Made by a program: the position numbers and the translations under genes | Part shown: piece by piece, positions 33,176-41,550 of the stretch | How positions within the stretch are numbered: position 1 is the stretch's first letter | Layout: the number at the start of each line of letters is the position of its first letter | The notes under the pieces: generated by a model | Told to the model about the DNA's origin: nothing | Database searches by the model: none | The model's input: only the letters and a program-made list of their open reading frames with translations | NCBI GenBank assembly: GCA_035644395.1 | Contig: DASQOR010000090.1 | Location: 62,001 to 126,000 of the forward strand | Direction: 5' to 3' | Origin: JBGPLJ01 sp035644395 | Lineage (GTDB): Bacteria; Pseudomonadota; Gammaproteobacteria; Steroidobacterales; Steroidobacteraceae | Length of the DNA: 64,000 bases

Positions 33176-35107
33176 CTAGGTGGTGGTCGGTGGGCGGCGC
33201 GTCGCTACCTGGTAGAGCCAGGCGCAGAGTGCGGCGAGCACTATGGCACCGATGTATTTGCTGAACTGGAAGGCCTCGGGCACCGCCATGACGTCCGCGT
33301 TCTGGTAGATGACGATCGGGATTGCGATGATGACGCCCATCAGCGATTCCCCGGTGATCATGCCGGCCGCGAACAGCATGCCGTTCTGCATGAGCTTTTC
33401 CGCGCTCGCGCCGGCGCCCCGCTGCTGGTGCCAGCGCTGCGCGAATTCGCACAGCAGTCCGCCGGCGAGCAGTGGCGTCGAAACGTCGAGCGGCAGATAG
33501 ATGCCGACCGCAACGGCGAGCACCGGCGTACGCCAGCGCGAGCCGCTGCGCTTGAGCCACGAGTCGAGCGCGATGAGCAGCGCACCGACGGCGAGGCCGA
33601 CAATGATCATGTTCCAGGGGAGCTTGCCGCCGAACATTCCTTCCGCGACCGCCCTGACGAGGTTGGCTTGGGGAGCGGGCAATGCGTGCGCGCCGGGAAA
33701 CGCCGGCACACCGATGCCGTAAGCCTTGTTGAAGAGGTTGAGCACGGGCGCCATGATGAATGCGCTCGATACCGCTCCGATCGCGAGCATCACCTGCTGG
33801 CGCCACGGCGTGGAGCCGATCAGGTAGCCGGCTTTCAGGTCTTGCAGATTGTCACCCGCGATCGAGGCCGCCGTGCAGACGACGGCGCCGATCAGGATCG
33901 TTGCGACCGGACCCGTCACGCCGCCACGGCCGATCATCGTGAGCAGCACGAGCGCTGCAAACAGCATCGTGCAGATCGTCATGCCCGAGACCGGCGAGTT
34001 GGAGGACCCCACGATACCGGCCATATACGCGGCCACCGAGCAGAAGAGGAAGCCCGTGATGATCATGATGATCGCCATCGTGAGGCCGACGCCCCAGCTG
34101 CCGACGGCCTGCGTGTAGAGAATAAAGAGTGGCAGCACGAATACGGCCGTGCCGATCAGAATCAGCTTCATCGGGATATCGCGGTCGGTGTGCGGCACGT
34201 CGCTGCCTTGCGCGCGCATATTGAGTCCACTGCGCACGCCTGCGACCAGCGACGCGCGCAAGGACCAGATGGTCCATAGGCCGCCGATCAGCATCGCGCC
34301 AACGCCGATGTAGCGCACCTGCGCGCCGCGAATCGCGCCGGCAGCTTCTTCCGCGCTCATGCCGATGAGCGACTGCGCCAGCGCCGGGTCGAGGTGCTGG
34401 AACCAGGTGCTGTAGATCGGAATGAAGACCCAGTAGGCGAGCAAGCCGCCGCCTGCGACGAGCGCGCCGATGTTGAGGCCGACGATGTAGCCGACCGCAA
34501 TGAGCGCCGGAGACAGGCCGAAGCTGAAATAGCCGACGGTACGCTCGCCAAAATACCGTGAGACCGTCAGCGACTCCGGCGAGAGGTGCAATCCGGATGT
34601 CGCGAACTTGAAGAGGCCGCCGGCGAGCGCCGCGAGACCCAACCATTTGGCGCCGCCGGTCGAACCTTCACTGACTTTGAGCACCTCGGCGGCGGCCACG
34701 CCCTCGGGAAACTGCAGCTTCTGCTCGATGATCATCGTGCGGCGGAGCGGCACGGAGAAAAGCACGCCGAGCAATCCGCCGAGACCAATGATCGCGAGCG
34801 TCCAGCCGTAATCGAAGTCTTTCCACCAACCCATCAGCACGAGCGCAGGTAACGTAAAGATCGCACCCGAGGCGATTGAGGAGCCGGCCGATGCACCCGT
34901 CGAGACGATATTGTTCTCCAGCATGTTCGGCGGGCCGAACAAACGCAGAACCGCAATGGCGATGACCGCTGCGGGTATCGCCGTAGCGATCGTCAATCCC
35001 GCGAAAAGTCCGAGATAGGCGTTCGCCGCCATCAGCACGAGCGTCAGGGCGATCGAGAGGACGATGGCCTTGAATGTCAGTTGCGGCGGTATACGTGCAT
35101 CGCTCAT
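33176..35107 (-). CDS. OPT family oligopeptide transporter
   Basis: This is a 643-residue protein with about 14-16 membrane helices. Signatures include MAANAYLGLFAGLTIATAIP near the N-terminus, MLENNIVSTGASAGSSIASG, and LQFPEGVAAAEVLKV. OPT proteins import peptides or metal chelates with protons. It begins 10 bp upstream-to-stop of the M2 dipeptidase gene (dipeptidase stop 35118, OPT start 35107), so they are probably co-transcribed. Confidence 0.93.
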   Translation of the reverse strand: MSDARIPPQLTFKAIVLSIALTLVLMAANAYLGLFAGLTIATAIPAAVIAIAVLRLFGPPNMLENNIVSTGASAGSSIASGAIFTLPALVLMGWWKDFDYGWTLAIIGLGGLLGVLFSVPLRRTMIIEQKLQFPEGVAAAEVLKVSEGSTGGAKWLGLAALAGGLFKFATSGLHLSPESLTVSRYFGERTVGYFSFGLSPALIAVGYIVGLNIGALVAGGGLLAYWVFIPIYSTWFQHLDPALAQSLIGMSAEEAAGAIRGAQVRYIGVGAMLIGGLWTIWSLRASLVAGVRSGLNMRAQGSDVPHTDRDIPMKLILIGTAVFVLPLFILYTQAVGSWGVGLTMAIIMIITGFLFCSVAAYMAGIVGSSNSPVSGMTICTMLFAALVLLTMIGRGGVTGPVATILIGAVVCTAASIAGDNLQDLKAGYLIGSTPWRQQVMLAIGAVSSAFIMAPVLNLFNKAYGIGVPAFPGAHALPAPQANLVRAVAEGMFGGKLPWNMIIVGLAVGALLIALDSWLKRSGSRWRTPVLAVAVGIYLPLDVSTPLLAGGLLCEFAQRWHQQRGAGASAEKLMQNGMLFAAGMITGESLMGVIIAIPIVIYQNADVMAVPEAFQFSKYIGAIVLAALCAWLYQVATRRPPTTT

Positions 35108-35117
35108 GGAAGGTGCC

Positions 35118-36938
35118 TCACCAGCCGCACTGCTGGCCTTTGTTCTGCGTCTTGAGCCAGCCGATGAGCGGCTGGAAATATTCGATGATCGCGGAGGCGT
35201 CCATCTGGCGGGTGCCCGTCAGCTCGAACAGGGTGTCCTGCCAGGGCTGGCTTTGTCCCTTCGACAGCATCGCGGCAAAGCGCGTGCCGGCTTCCTTGTT
35301 GCCGTAGATCGAACACTCGCTCAACGGACCCTTGTATCCAGCCGCCTGGCACAGGGCCTTCTGGAACTGGAACTGCACGATGAACGACAGGAAATAGCGC
35401 GTGTACGGTACGTTCGCCGGGATGTGATACTTCGCGCCCGGGTCGAAGTCCTGTTCGGTGCGGCCGTTCGCCGGGGCGATGCCCTGGTACTGGCGGCGCA
35501 GTTCCCACCACGAAGCGTTGTAGTTCTCGGGCTTGATCTCGCCCGAGAAAACCTTCCAGCGCCACTCGTCGATGAGCTTGCCGAAGGGCAGGAAGGCGAT
35601 CTTGTCGAGCGCCATCTTCATCTGCTGATTGATGACGAATTCCTTGCTCGGCTTGACGTCGCCGACAAGGTTGATCGTATGCAGGTACCCAGGCGTCATC
35701 GACAGGTTGATCGTGTCGCCGATCGCTTCGTGGAAACCGTCGTGCGCACCGCCCTGGAACATGTACGGCAGGTCGCGGTACCAGAGGTAGTAATAGACGT
35801 GACCGAGCTCGTGGTACATCGTCGTGAGGTCTTCTTCGGTCGGCGTCGCGCACATCTTGATGCGCACGTCCCTCGCATCGCTGTCGATGTCCCAGGCGCT
35901 CGCGTGGCACACGACGTTGCGGTCGCGCGGTCGCACCAGCATCGAGCGCTCCCAGAACGTCTCGGGCAGCTGCGGGAAGCCGATCGACCGGTAGAAGTTC
36001 TCGGCCGACTTCATCATCTTCGTGGCGTCGTAGCCCTGCTCCTTCAGCGACTTGTCGACGTCGAGATTGGTGACGCCCGGATACGGCTCGAGCAGGTCGT
36101 AGATCTTGTTCCACTGCTGCGCCCACATGTTGCCAAGAAGGTGCGCCGGGATCGGCTTGCCGGTGGGCACCCGGTCGGCACCGTATTTCTTTTGCAGCTT
36201 TGCGCGCGTGTAGCAATGCAGCTGCTTGTAGAGCGGTTGCACCTGCGCGTAGAGACGCTCCGTCTCGGCGGCGAACGCGTCCGCGCTCATGTCGTAGCCG
36301 GAGCGCCACTGGGCGCCGAGATCCTTGTACCCGAGTTCGCGAGCGCCTTCGTTGGCGAGTACGACCATGCGCTGGTAATTCGCGCGCGAGCCGCGTGCGG
36401 TGGAGTGCCAGCCGGCCCAGGCTTCGAGCTCGGCGTCGTAGTCGCGGCTCTCGGCGAGCGTCTTCGACAGATCGTCGATGTTGCGGCACTTGCCCGCCTT
36501 CTTCTCCTCCTCGTTGCGGCAATACTCGGCGGCTCCATAGTCCGCTTCGAGTCTCGCACCGAGCTTGGAGAGCTCCGCGCGCTTGGCGGCATCGTTGGGG
36601 GCCGGAGTTGATACGCCCTGGCGCAAAATATCCAGCGCTCGGGCTGTGTCCTTGCTCAGGGTCTGGCCGAGATAGCGTTTCGATTCCTCGACGGCCTTGC
36701 TGAAGTACTCGAGGTAGCGCTCGTTGGCCTTGGCGTTCAGCCATTCCGTGTCGTCATTGATATAGGTCGCCTGAGTCCAGCCCGCCTTGCTGGCTTCGAG
36801 GCTGAGCGCGGTGAATTCCTTGTTGAGGCGGGCGACGAACTGATCGGCCGTCTCCTGGCTGGCGTCCTGGGCGAACACCGCGAGCGCGGCGCTGAGGCCT
36901 GCCGCAACGAGCACGGCGGCACGAGTCGAGTTCCTCAT
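35118..36938 (-). CDS. Peptidyl-dipeptidase A (M2, ACE-like), exported
   Basis: This is a 606-residue protein with a signal peptide (about 1-23). The zinc site is YHELGH (HExxH 376-380) and the third ligand is Glu404 in FHEAIGD. Other ACE signatures are ASAWD and the chloride/substrate region PYTRYFLSFIVQFQFQKAL. It removes C-terminal dipeptides from peptides, probably in the periplasm. It lies between an OPT and a POT peptide transporter, suggesting uptake of the peptides it makes. Confidence 0.96.
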   Translation of the reverse strand: MRNSTRAAVLVAAGLSAALAVFAQDASQETADQFVARLNKEFTALSLEASKAGWTQATYINDDTEWLNAKANERYLEYFSKAVEESKRYLGQTLSKDTARALDILRQGVSTPAPNDAAKRAELSKLGARLEADYGAAEYCRNEEEKKAGKCRNIDDLSKTLAESRDYDAELEAWAGWHSTARGSRANYQRMVVLANEGARELGYKDLGAQWRSGYDMSADAFAAETERLYAQVQPLYKQLHCYTRAKLQKKYGADRVPTGKPIPAHLLGNMWAQQWNKIYDLLEPYPGVTNLDVDKSLKEQGYDATKMMKSAENFYRSIGFPQLPETFWERSMLVRPRDRNVVCHASAWDIDSDARDVRIKMCATPTEEDLTTMYHELGHVYYYLWYRDLPYMFQGGAHDGFHEAIGDTINLSMTPGYLHTINLVGDVKPSKEFVINQQMKMALDKIAFLPFGKLIDEWRWKVFSGEIKPENYNASWWELRRQYQGIAPANGRTEQDFDPGAKYHIPANVPYTRYFLSFIVQFQFQKALCQAAGYKGPLSECSIYGNKEAGTRFAAMLSKGQSQPWQDTLFELTGTRQMDASAIIEYFQPLIGWLKTQNKGQQCGW

Positions 36939-36971
36939 GGCTGGCTTCCCCCTGTTTGATCCCGCTCTAAT

Positions 36972-38468
36972 TTACTTGACGCCGCCCATGAGGCGCTTGA
37001 GTAACGGCGTGGCGAGAAGCACGAGCACACCAGCGCCGCCGCCGATGAACAGCATCAGCATGAACTGACCAGGCATCGATTCGGCGCCGGTTGCGCCGAC
37101 CTCACCGCCGACTCGACCTGCGATCGTGTTGCCGATCGCGGCGCCCAGAAACCAAGTGCCCATCATTTGCCCGACATAGCGCGGCGGGGCGAGCTTCGTG
37201 ACGTTCGAGAGGCCCACCGGCGACAGGCACAGCTCGCCCGTCGTATGGATGAGGTATGTGAGCAGCAACCACGTCGGCAGAACCTTGTCGTGACTCGAGA
37301 CTACGAGCTCGGCCGCGAGCGCCATGACGCCCATCCCGGCGCCAAGCTGCAGGAGGCCGAGGCCGAATTTGAGCGGAGCCGAAGGATCGAGATTGCGCCG
37401 GCCGAGTGAGATCCAGATCCAGGAGAAGACCGGCGACAGCAGGATCACGAACAGCGGCTGCACCGACTGGTACCAGCTCGCCGGATGCTGGCCGTCTTCG
37501 AACCAGCTGCCGAGCCACGACCGGTCGGTGTAATCGCGCGCGAAGAAATTGAAGGTCGAGCCCGCCTGCTCGAATCCCGCCCAGAACATGGCAGCACAGA
37601 GGAAGAAGACGAAGATGACGGCAATGCGTTTTTTCTGGCTGGCATCGAGACCGCCGAAGAAGAGGGTTCCGCCGAATACGATGACGGCGATCGCTCCCAT
37701 GACGTAAAGCATGCTGTCGGCGAACTGGGTGGCCGTCAGCTGGATGACCCCGAAGTACGTTGCCGCCGCCAGCGCGATCAGCACGCCGACACCTGCCACG
37801 GCGATGCGCACGCTTTGCGAGCGTTGGCTCGCGTCCCTGGCGAAGCCTTCTGAGCCGGCGTCGCCGAGGTGACGCCGCGTGAAGCGGAACTGCACGACGC
37901 CGATAATCATGGCGATGGCGGCGACCAGGAAGCCGAGCCGGAAACTGACCTTTTCGCCTACCGGCCCGCCGATCAGCGGTGCGATGAAGGCGCCGAGGTT
38001 GATGCCCATGTAAAAGATCGAGAAGCCCGCATCGCGCCGGTAACCGGGCTGATCCTTGTAAAGTGCTCCAACCACCGCGCTCACGTTCGGCTTCAGCAGG
38101 CCGACGCCCGACACGCTCACGAGAAGGCCGAGATAGAAGAGCTCGCGACCGGCCGGAATCGCCAGCAAGCAGTTGCCAATGGCGATGAGGATGCCTCCGT
38201 ACCAGACTGCGCGTTGCTGGCCGATGATCCGGTCAGCGACCCATCCGCCCGGCACGCAGAAGAGATACGCCGCTCCCGTGTAAATGCCGTAGATGGCGCC
38301 GGCCTCCTGCTGCGTCATGCCGAAACCGCCATTGACCACAGCGGCGGTCAGGAACAGCGTCAGCAGTGCTCGCATGCCGTAGTACGTGTAGCGCTCGAAC
38401 ATCTCCGTGAAGAAGAGCGTTGCGAGACCGCGCGGGTGGCCGAAGAAGGTCGCCTGGGAATCGTTCAT
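36972..38468 (-). CDS. Proton-dependent oligopeptide (POT/PTR2) transporter
   Basis: This is a 498-residue MFS protein with 12-14 helices. The POT motifs are FFTEMFERYTYYGMRALL (ExxERFxYYG type) and GVGLLKPNVSAVVGALY. ATG 38468 is chosen; upstream 31 codons are not hydrophobic. It imports di- and tripeptides with protons. It is 33 bp upstream of the dipeptidase gene and is first of the three-gene peptide group POT-dipeptidase-OPT. Confidence 0.94.
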   Translation of the reverse strand: MNDSQATFFGHPRGLATLFFTEMFERYTYYGMRALLTLFLTAAVVNGGFGMTQQEAGAIYGIYTGAAYLFCVPGGWVADRIIGQQRAVWYGGILIAIGNCLLAIPAGRELFYLGLLVSVSGVGLLKPNVSAVVGALYKDQPGYRRDAGFSIFYMGINLGAFIAPLIGGPVGEKVSFRLGFLVAAIAMIIGVVQFRFTRRHLGDAGSEGFARDASQRSQSVRIAVAGVGVLIALAAATYFGVIQLTATQFADSMLYVMGAIAVIVFGGTLFFGGLDASQKKRIAVIFVFFLCAAMFWAGFEQAGSTFNFFARDYTDRSWLGSWFEDGQHPASWYQSVQPLFVILLSPVFSWIWISLGRRNLDPSAPLKFGLGLLQLGAGMGVMALAAELVVSSHDKVLPTWLLLTYLIHTTGELCLSPVGLSNVTKLAPPRYVGQMMGTWFLGAAIGNTIAGRVGGEVGATGAESMPGQFMLMLFIGGGAGVLVLLATPLLKRLMGGVK

Positions 38469-38571
38469 TTTTCTTATTCCCCGAATGCTGCAAAGCGCGG
38501 ATGTGCCGCGCTCGTTTCGCCGAAGTGTGACCCATATTGCCCGCGAGCGGCAAGCCGGCACGCGGGACGGA

Positions 38572-39369
38572 TCACTTGGTTTGCGGGGCTTGCGCCTGCG
38601 CGTCGGCGGTTTCGTCCACGTCGTCGCGCTTCTTCACGAGGACACGCGTCATGATGATGCCGAACTCGTAGAGCAGGTACATCGGCGCGCCCATCAGGCA
38701 CATCGACACGGCGTCGGGCGGCGTGAGGATCGCCGCGATGATCGAAATGGCGAGGACCACGTAGCCGCGATTGCCCGTCAGCGTTTTCAGTTTCACGAGT
38801 CCGGTCGCGACGAGGAGCACCGTCGCCACCGGTACTTCGAAAGCGACGCCGAACGCGAAGAAGAGGGTCAGCACGAAATCGAGATAGCTCGAGATATCGG
38901 CCATCACGTTGACGCCCTGCGGCGCCGTCGTGAGGAAGAAGCCGAACAGCACCGGAAACACGGCGTAGTAGGCGAATGCGACGCCCGCATAGAACAGGAT
39001 GACGCTCGAGAAGAGCAGCGGCACCGCGAAGCGCTTCTCGCGCTTGTAGAGGCCCGGCGCGACGAAGGCCCAGAGCTGATAGATGACCACCGGCATCGCG
39101 GCGAAGACGCCGATCCACACGGCAAGCTTGAAAGGCGTCGTGAAGGTCGACGTGAGGTTGGTCGCGATGAGGCTCGAGCCTTTCGGCAGGAGTGCGAGGA
39201 TCGGCCGTGACACGAACGAGAAGATCTCGTTCGCGAAGATCATGCAGGGCACCGTGGCGATCGCGACCGCGAACACGGCCTTCAGCAACCGGTCCCGCAG
39301 CTCGAGGAGGTGCGAGATCAGCGTGCCCTCCTTCAGATCTTCCTGGGCTTCAGGTTCCGGTTCGCTCAT
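38572..39369 (-). CDS. tatC: Sec-independent protein translocase TatC
   Basis: This is a 265-residue protein with six membrane helices. Signatures are LISHLLELRDRLLKAV at the N-terminus, the first periplasmic loop with PLLALLPKGSSLIATNLTST, and FAFGVAFEVPVATVLL. It recognises twin-arginine signal peptides. It overlaps tatB by 20 bp. Order tatA-tatB-tatC. Confidence 0.97.
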   Translation of the reverse strand: MSEPEPEAQEDLKEGTLISHLLELRDRLLKAVFAVAIATVPCMIFANEIFSFVSRPILALLPKGSSLIATNLTSTFTTPFKLAVWIGVFAAMPVVIYQLWAFVAPGLYKREKRFAVPLLFSSVILFYAGVAFAYYAVFPVLFGFFLTTAPQGVNVMADISSYLDFVLTLFFAFGVAFEVPVATVLLVATGLVKLKTLTGNRGYVVLAISIIAAILTPPDAVSMCLMGAPMYLLYEFGIIMTRVLVKKRDDVDETADAQAQAPQTK

Positions 39370-39670
39370 GGCCGCTGGCGGCGGGAGCCGCGGATGGCGG
39401 GGTCTCTACGGGCGGCGCGGCCGCGGCAGGTTGCGCGGGCGTGACGGGTGCTGCCGGCTTGGGCGCCGTCGTCGGCTTGCCGTCATCGAAGCCGAAGTTC
39501 TCGGCGGCCACTTCCTGATCGAGCTGGTTGCGGAGCTGTCGCGCCATGGCGCGCGCCCGTCCCACCCAGCGGCCGATGTCCTGGGCGAGCTTCGGCAGTT
39601 TCTTGGGACCGAGGACCAGCAGTGCGATGAGCGCGATCAGCAGGATCTCGGAGAAGCCGACGTCGAACAT
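39350..39670 (-). CDS. tatB: Sec-independent protein translocase TatB
   Basis: This is a 106-residue protein with the N-terminal helix FDVGFSEILLIALIALLVLG, the conserved GPKKLPKLAQDIGR hinge and amphipathic helix, then an Ala/Pro-rich tail. It bridges TatC and TatA at the translocase. It begins 17 bp after the tatA stop. Confidence 0.96.
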   Translation of the reverse strand: MFDVGFSEILLIALIALLVLGPKKLPKLAQDIGRWVGRARAMARQLRNQLDQEVAAENFGFDDGKPTTAPKPAAPVTPAQPAAAAPPVETPPSAAPAASGHERTGT

Positions 39671-39687
39671 CGCGACAGGGACGCCGG

Positions 39688-39930
39688 CTATTTGGCGGCG
39701 GTCTTGCCAGCGCCGGTCGTGGTCTTGTTCTCGCCTTCGAATTCCGCGTCGCCTTCCATGTGCTTCAGCTGCTTCGCGGATTCGTCGGTGTCACCCTCGT
39801 TCATCGCCTTCTTGAAGCCCTTGACGGCGGAACCCAGGTCCGAGCCCAGCGACTTCAATTTCTTGCCGCCAAAAATGAGCAGAGCGATGACCAGAATGAT
39901 CAGTAACTCTTTGAATCCAATGGGGCCCAT
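39688..39930 (-). CDS. tatA: Sec-independent protein translocase TatA
   Basis: This is an 80-residue protein with the TatA pattern GFKELLIILVIALLIFGGKK, an amphipathic helix and a polar C-terminus. GAGGAGCGGGTC precedes the start codon. TatA forms the protein-conducting assembly for folded proteins. First gene of tatABC, 113 bp downstream of dtd. Confidence 0.97.
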   Translation of the reverse strand: MGPIGFKELLIILVIALLIFGGKKLKSLGSDLGSAVKGFKKAMNEGDTDESAKQLKHMEGDAEFEGENKTTTGAGKTAAK

Positions 39931-40043
39931 GACCCGCTCCTCGTGACATAAACCGAACCGCCGTCATCATACGCGAAAGGTTTCTGAGGACGGTGAAACA
40001 TGAAGGCACACGTCATGTCGGCGTGCCGGGGCCGTGACGCGAT

Positions 40044-40499
40044 TCACGCAGAAACCGGCGGCGCGACCTCGAGCCAGAATGTTACCGGGCCATCGTTGAC
40101 GAGCTCGACCTGCATGTCGGCGCCGAACTCACCGGTCGCGACCTGGCCGTGCTCGGCCCGCGCGCGATCGACGAAGTGATCGAAGAGTCGCCGTCCCTCT
40201 TCCGGTGCCGCCGCGCGACTGAACCCCGGACGGTTGCCCTTGCGCGTGTCGGCCGCCAGCGTGAACTGGGATACGACCAGGAGGCCTCCCCGGATGTCAC
40301 GCACGCTCAAATTCATTTTTCCGTCGCTGTCGGGAAAGATCCGGTAGTTGAGCAGGCGCTCGAGCAGACGATCTGCTTCGGTGGCCGTGTCGCCCTGCTG
40401 GACCGCGACGAGGCTGAGCACGCCGCGGTCGATTGCGCCGACGACGCGGCCATTGACCCGCACTCGCGCGCTCGATACGCGCTGAAGAAGAACAATCAT
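40044..40499 (-). CDS. dtd: D-aminoacyl-tRNA deacylase
   Basis: This is a 151-residue protein starting MIVLLQRVSSARVRVNGRVV. Signatures are VVSQFTLAADTRKGNRPGF and the Gly-Pro cis motif region NDGPVTFWLE. It hydrolyses D-amino acids from tRNAs. The ATG at 40499 matches the family start; the longer upstream frame has no homology that I recognise. It precedes tatABC on the same strand. Confidence 0.96.
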   Translation of the reverse strand: MIVLLQRVSSARVRVNGRVVGAIDRGVLSLVAVQQGDTATEADRLLERLLNYRIFPDSDGKMNLSVRDIRGGLLVVSQFTLAADTRKGNRPGFSRAAAPEEGRRLFDHFVDRARAEHGQVATGEFGADMQVELVNDGPVTFWLEVAPPVSA

Positions 40500-40894
40500 C
40501 GCTACCCCAGTTGATGCCCGGCGAGCCATCGTGCCAGTCGCCCTCGATTGAGGGTAGTTTTGGCCTTCGCAATCCACAGGCCGAGGAAATTTGGCGATGA
40601 GAGGAGCAGGCTTGGTTGCTTTGCACGCGGCCGGCCGCCGAAAATGGGAAGAATCTCCCACCAGGCCATGAGGATCCTGATTGTGGAACTTGCAAACACC
40701 GGGCTGGGCCGATACGTCATAAATGCTGAATTCAGCAACGCAATATTGCCCTCGCCTCCCGGGAATGTGGAAGAAGAGAATCAGATTGCGGGCCTCGCCG
40801 ATCCAGGGCAGTTGATGGAACAGCGGCAGCGGGACGAGCGGCTCGTGCAGGCATGCTTGCCCGATCGTGCCAGGAATCCTCACTTGAGCCTCGC
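40500..40894. other. Gene-free stretch upstream of dtd
   Basis: The 395 bp upstream of dtd and before the MFS remnant hold no gene I recognise. The open frames here (for example 40548-40898 on the plus strand) lack homology cues and look like chance. Base composition is somewhat less GC-rich than the neighbouring genes. A CCCTC-GATT-GAGGG hairpin is followed by TAGTTTT near 40541. It may be a scar of a deletion. Confidence 0.5.
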
Positions 40895-41532
40895 GTGAGC
40901 GCCGCAACGCGACCGCTGCTGTTGGGCCTCGAGCGCCGGCATTGGCTGGTGCTGGCCGCCGCGTGGCTCGGCTGGGGCTTCGATGTATTCGACGCGCTCC
41001 TTTTCAACTACGTCGCGCCCAACTGCATTCCGACCCTGCTCGGCCTCGAGCTCGGCAGCCCGGCCGCAAAAGCGGCGATCGTCCAGTGGAACGGCATTCT
41101 CACCTCGCTCCTCCTCATTGGCTGGGCAATCGGCGGCGTGCTCTTCGGACAGATTGCCGACCGCATCGGCCGCGCACGGGCCCTGCTTCTCACCATTCTT
41201 ACATGTTCGGGCTTCCCCTCGAGCCATTGACCGCCCTGCGAACGAGCTTCTTCGTCGGCCTCGCCTCCTACGGGGTCTTCGGCGTGTTTGCCTTCTATCT
41301 GCCGGAGCTGTTCCCGCCGCGCCTGCGGGCGACCGGTGCCGGCTTCACGTACAACTTCGGGCGCGTATTCGCGGCGGGCGGCCCGTTTCTCGTCGGCTGG
41401 GTCGCGATGCAGGGATCCAATGCGATCGCGAGCGCGTCACGGATCCTCTTCTATGTCGGCTTCGTGCCGCTCCTGGCATTACTGCTGGTGCCGCTCATTC
41501 CCGAAACGCGCAATCGCCGGCTCGAAGTCTGA
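40895..41532 (+). pseudogene. MFS transporter, internally deleted remnant
   Basis: The first frame (GTG 40895 to about 41205) encodes an MFS N-terminus with TM1-3: GLERRHWLVLAAAWLGWGFD, IGGVLFGQIADRIGRARALL. It then runs into a short out-of-frame tail ending TILTCSGFPSSH. A second frame from ~41205 to 41532 resumes with a C-terminal MFS part (FAFYLPELFPPRLRATGAGF ... LVPLIPETRNRRLEV), corresponding to about the last three helices. The middle of the protein (about helices 4-9) is missing and the frames differ, so the gene is a deletion-and-frameshift remnant. Confidence 0.82.
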
Positions 41533-41550
41533 GAGGCCTGCCCGGACTGA

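Noticed and set aside
33080..34279. 399-residue plus-strand frame over the OPT gene
   Set aside because: Asp/Arg/His-rich antisense shadow without a start context or domain.
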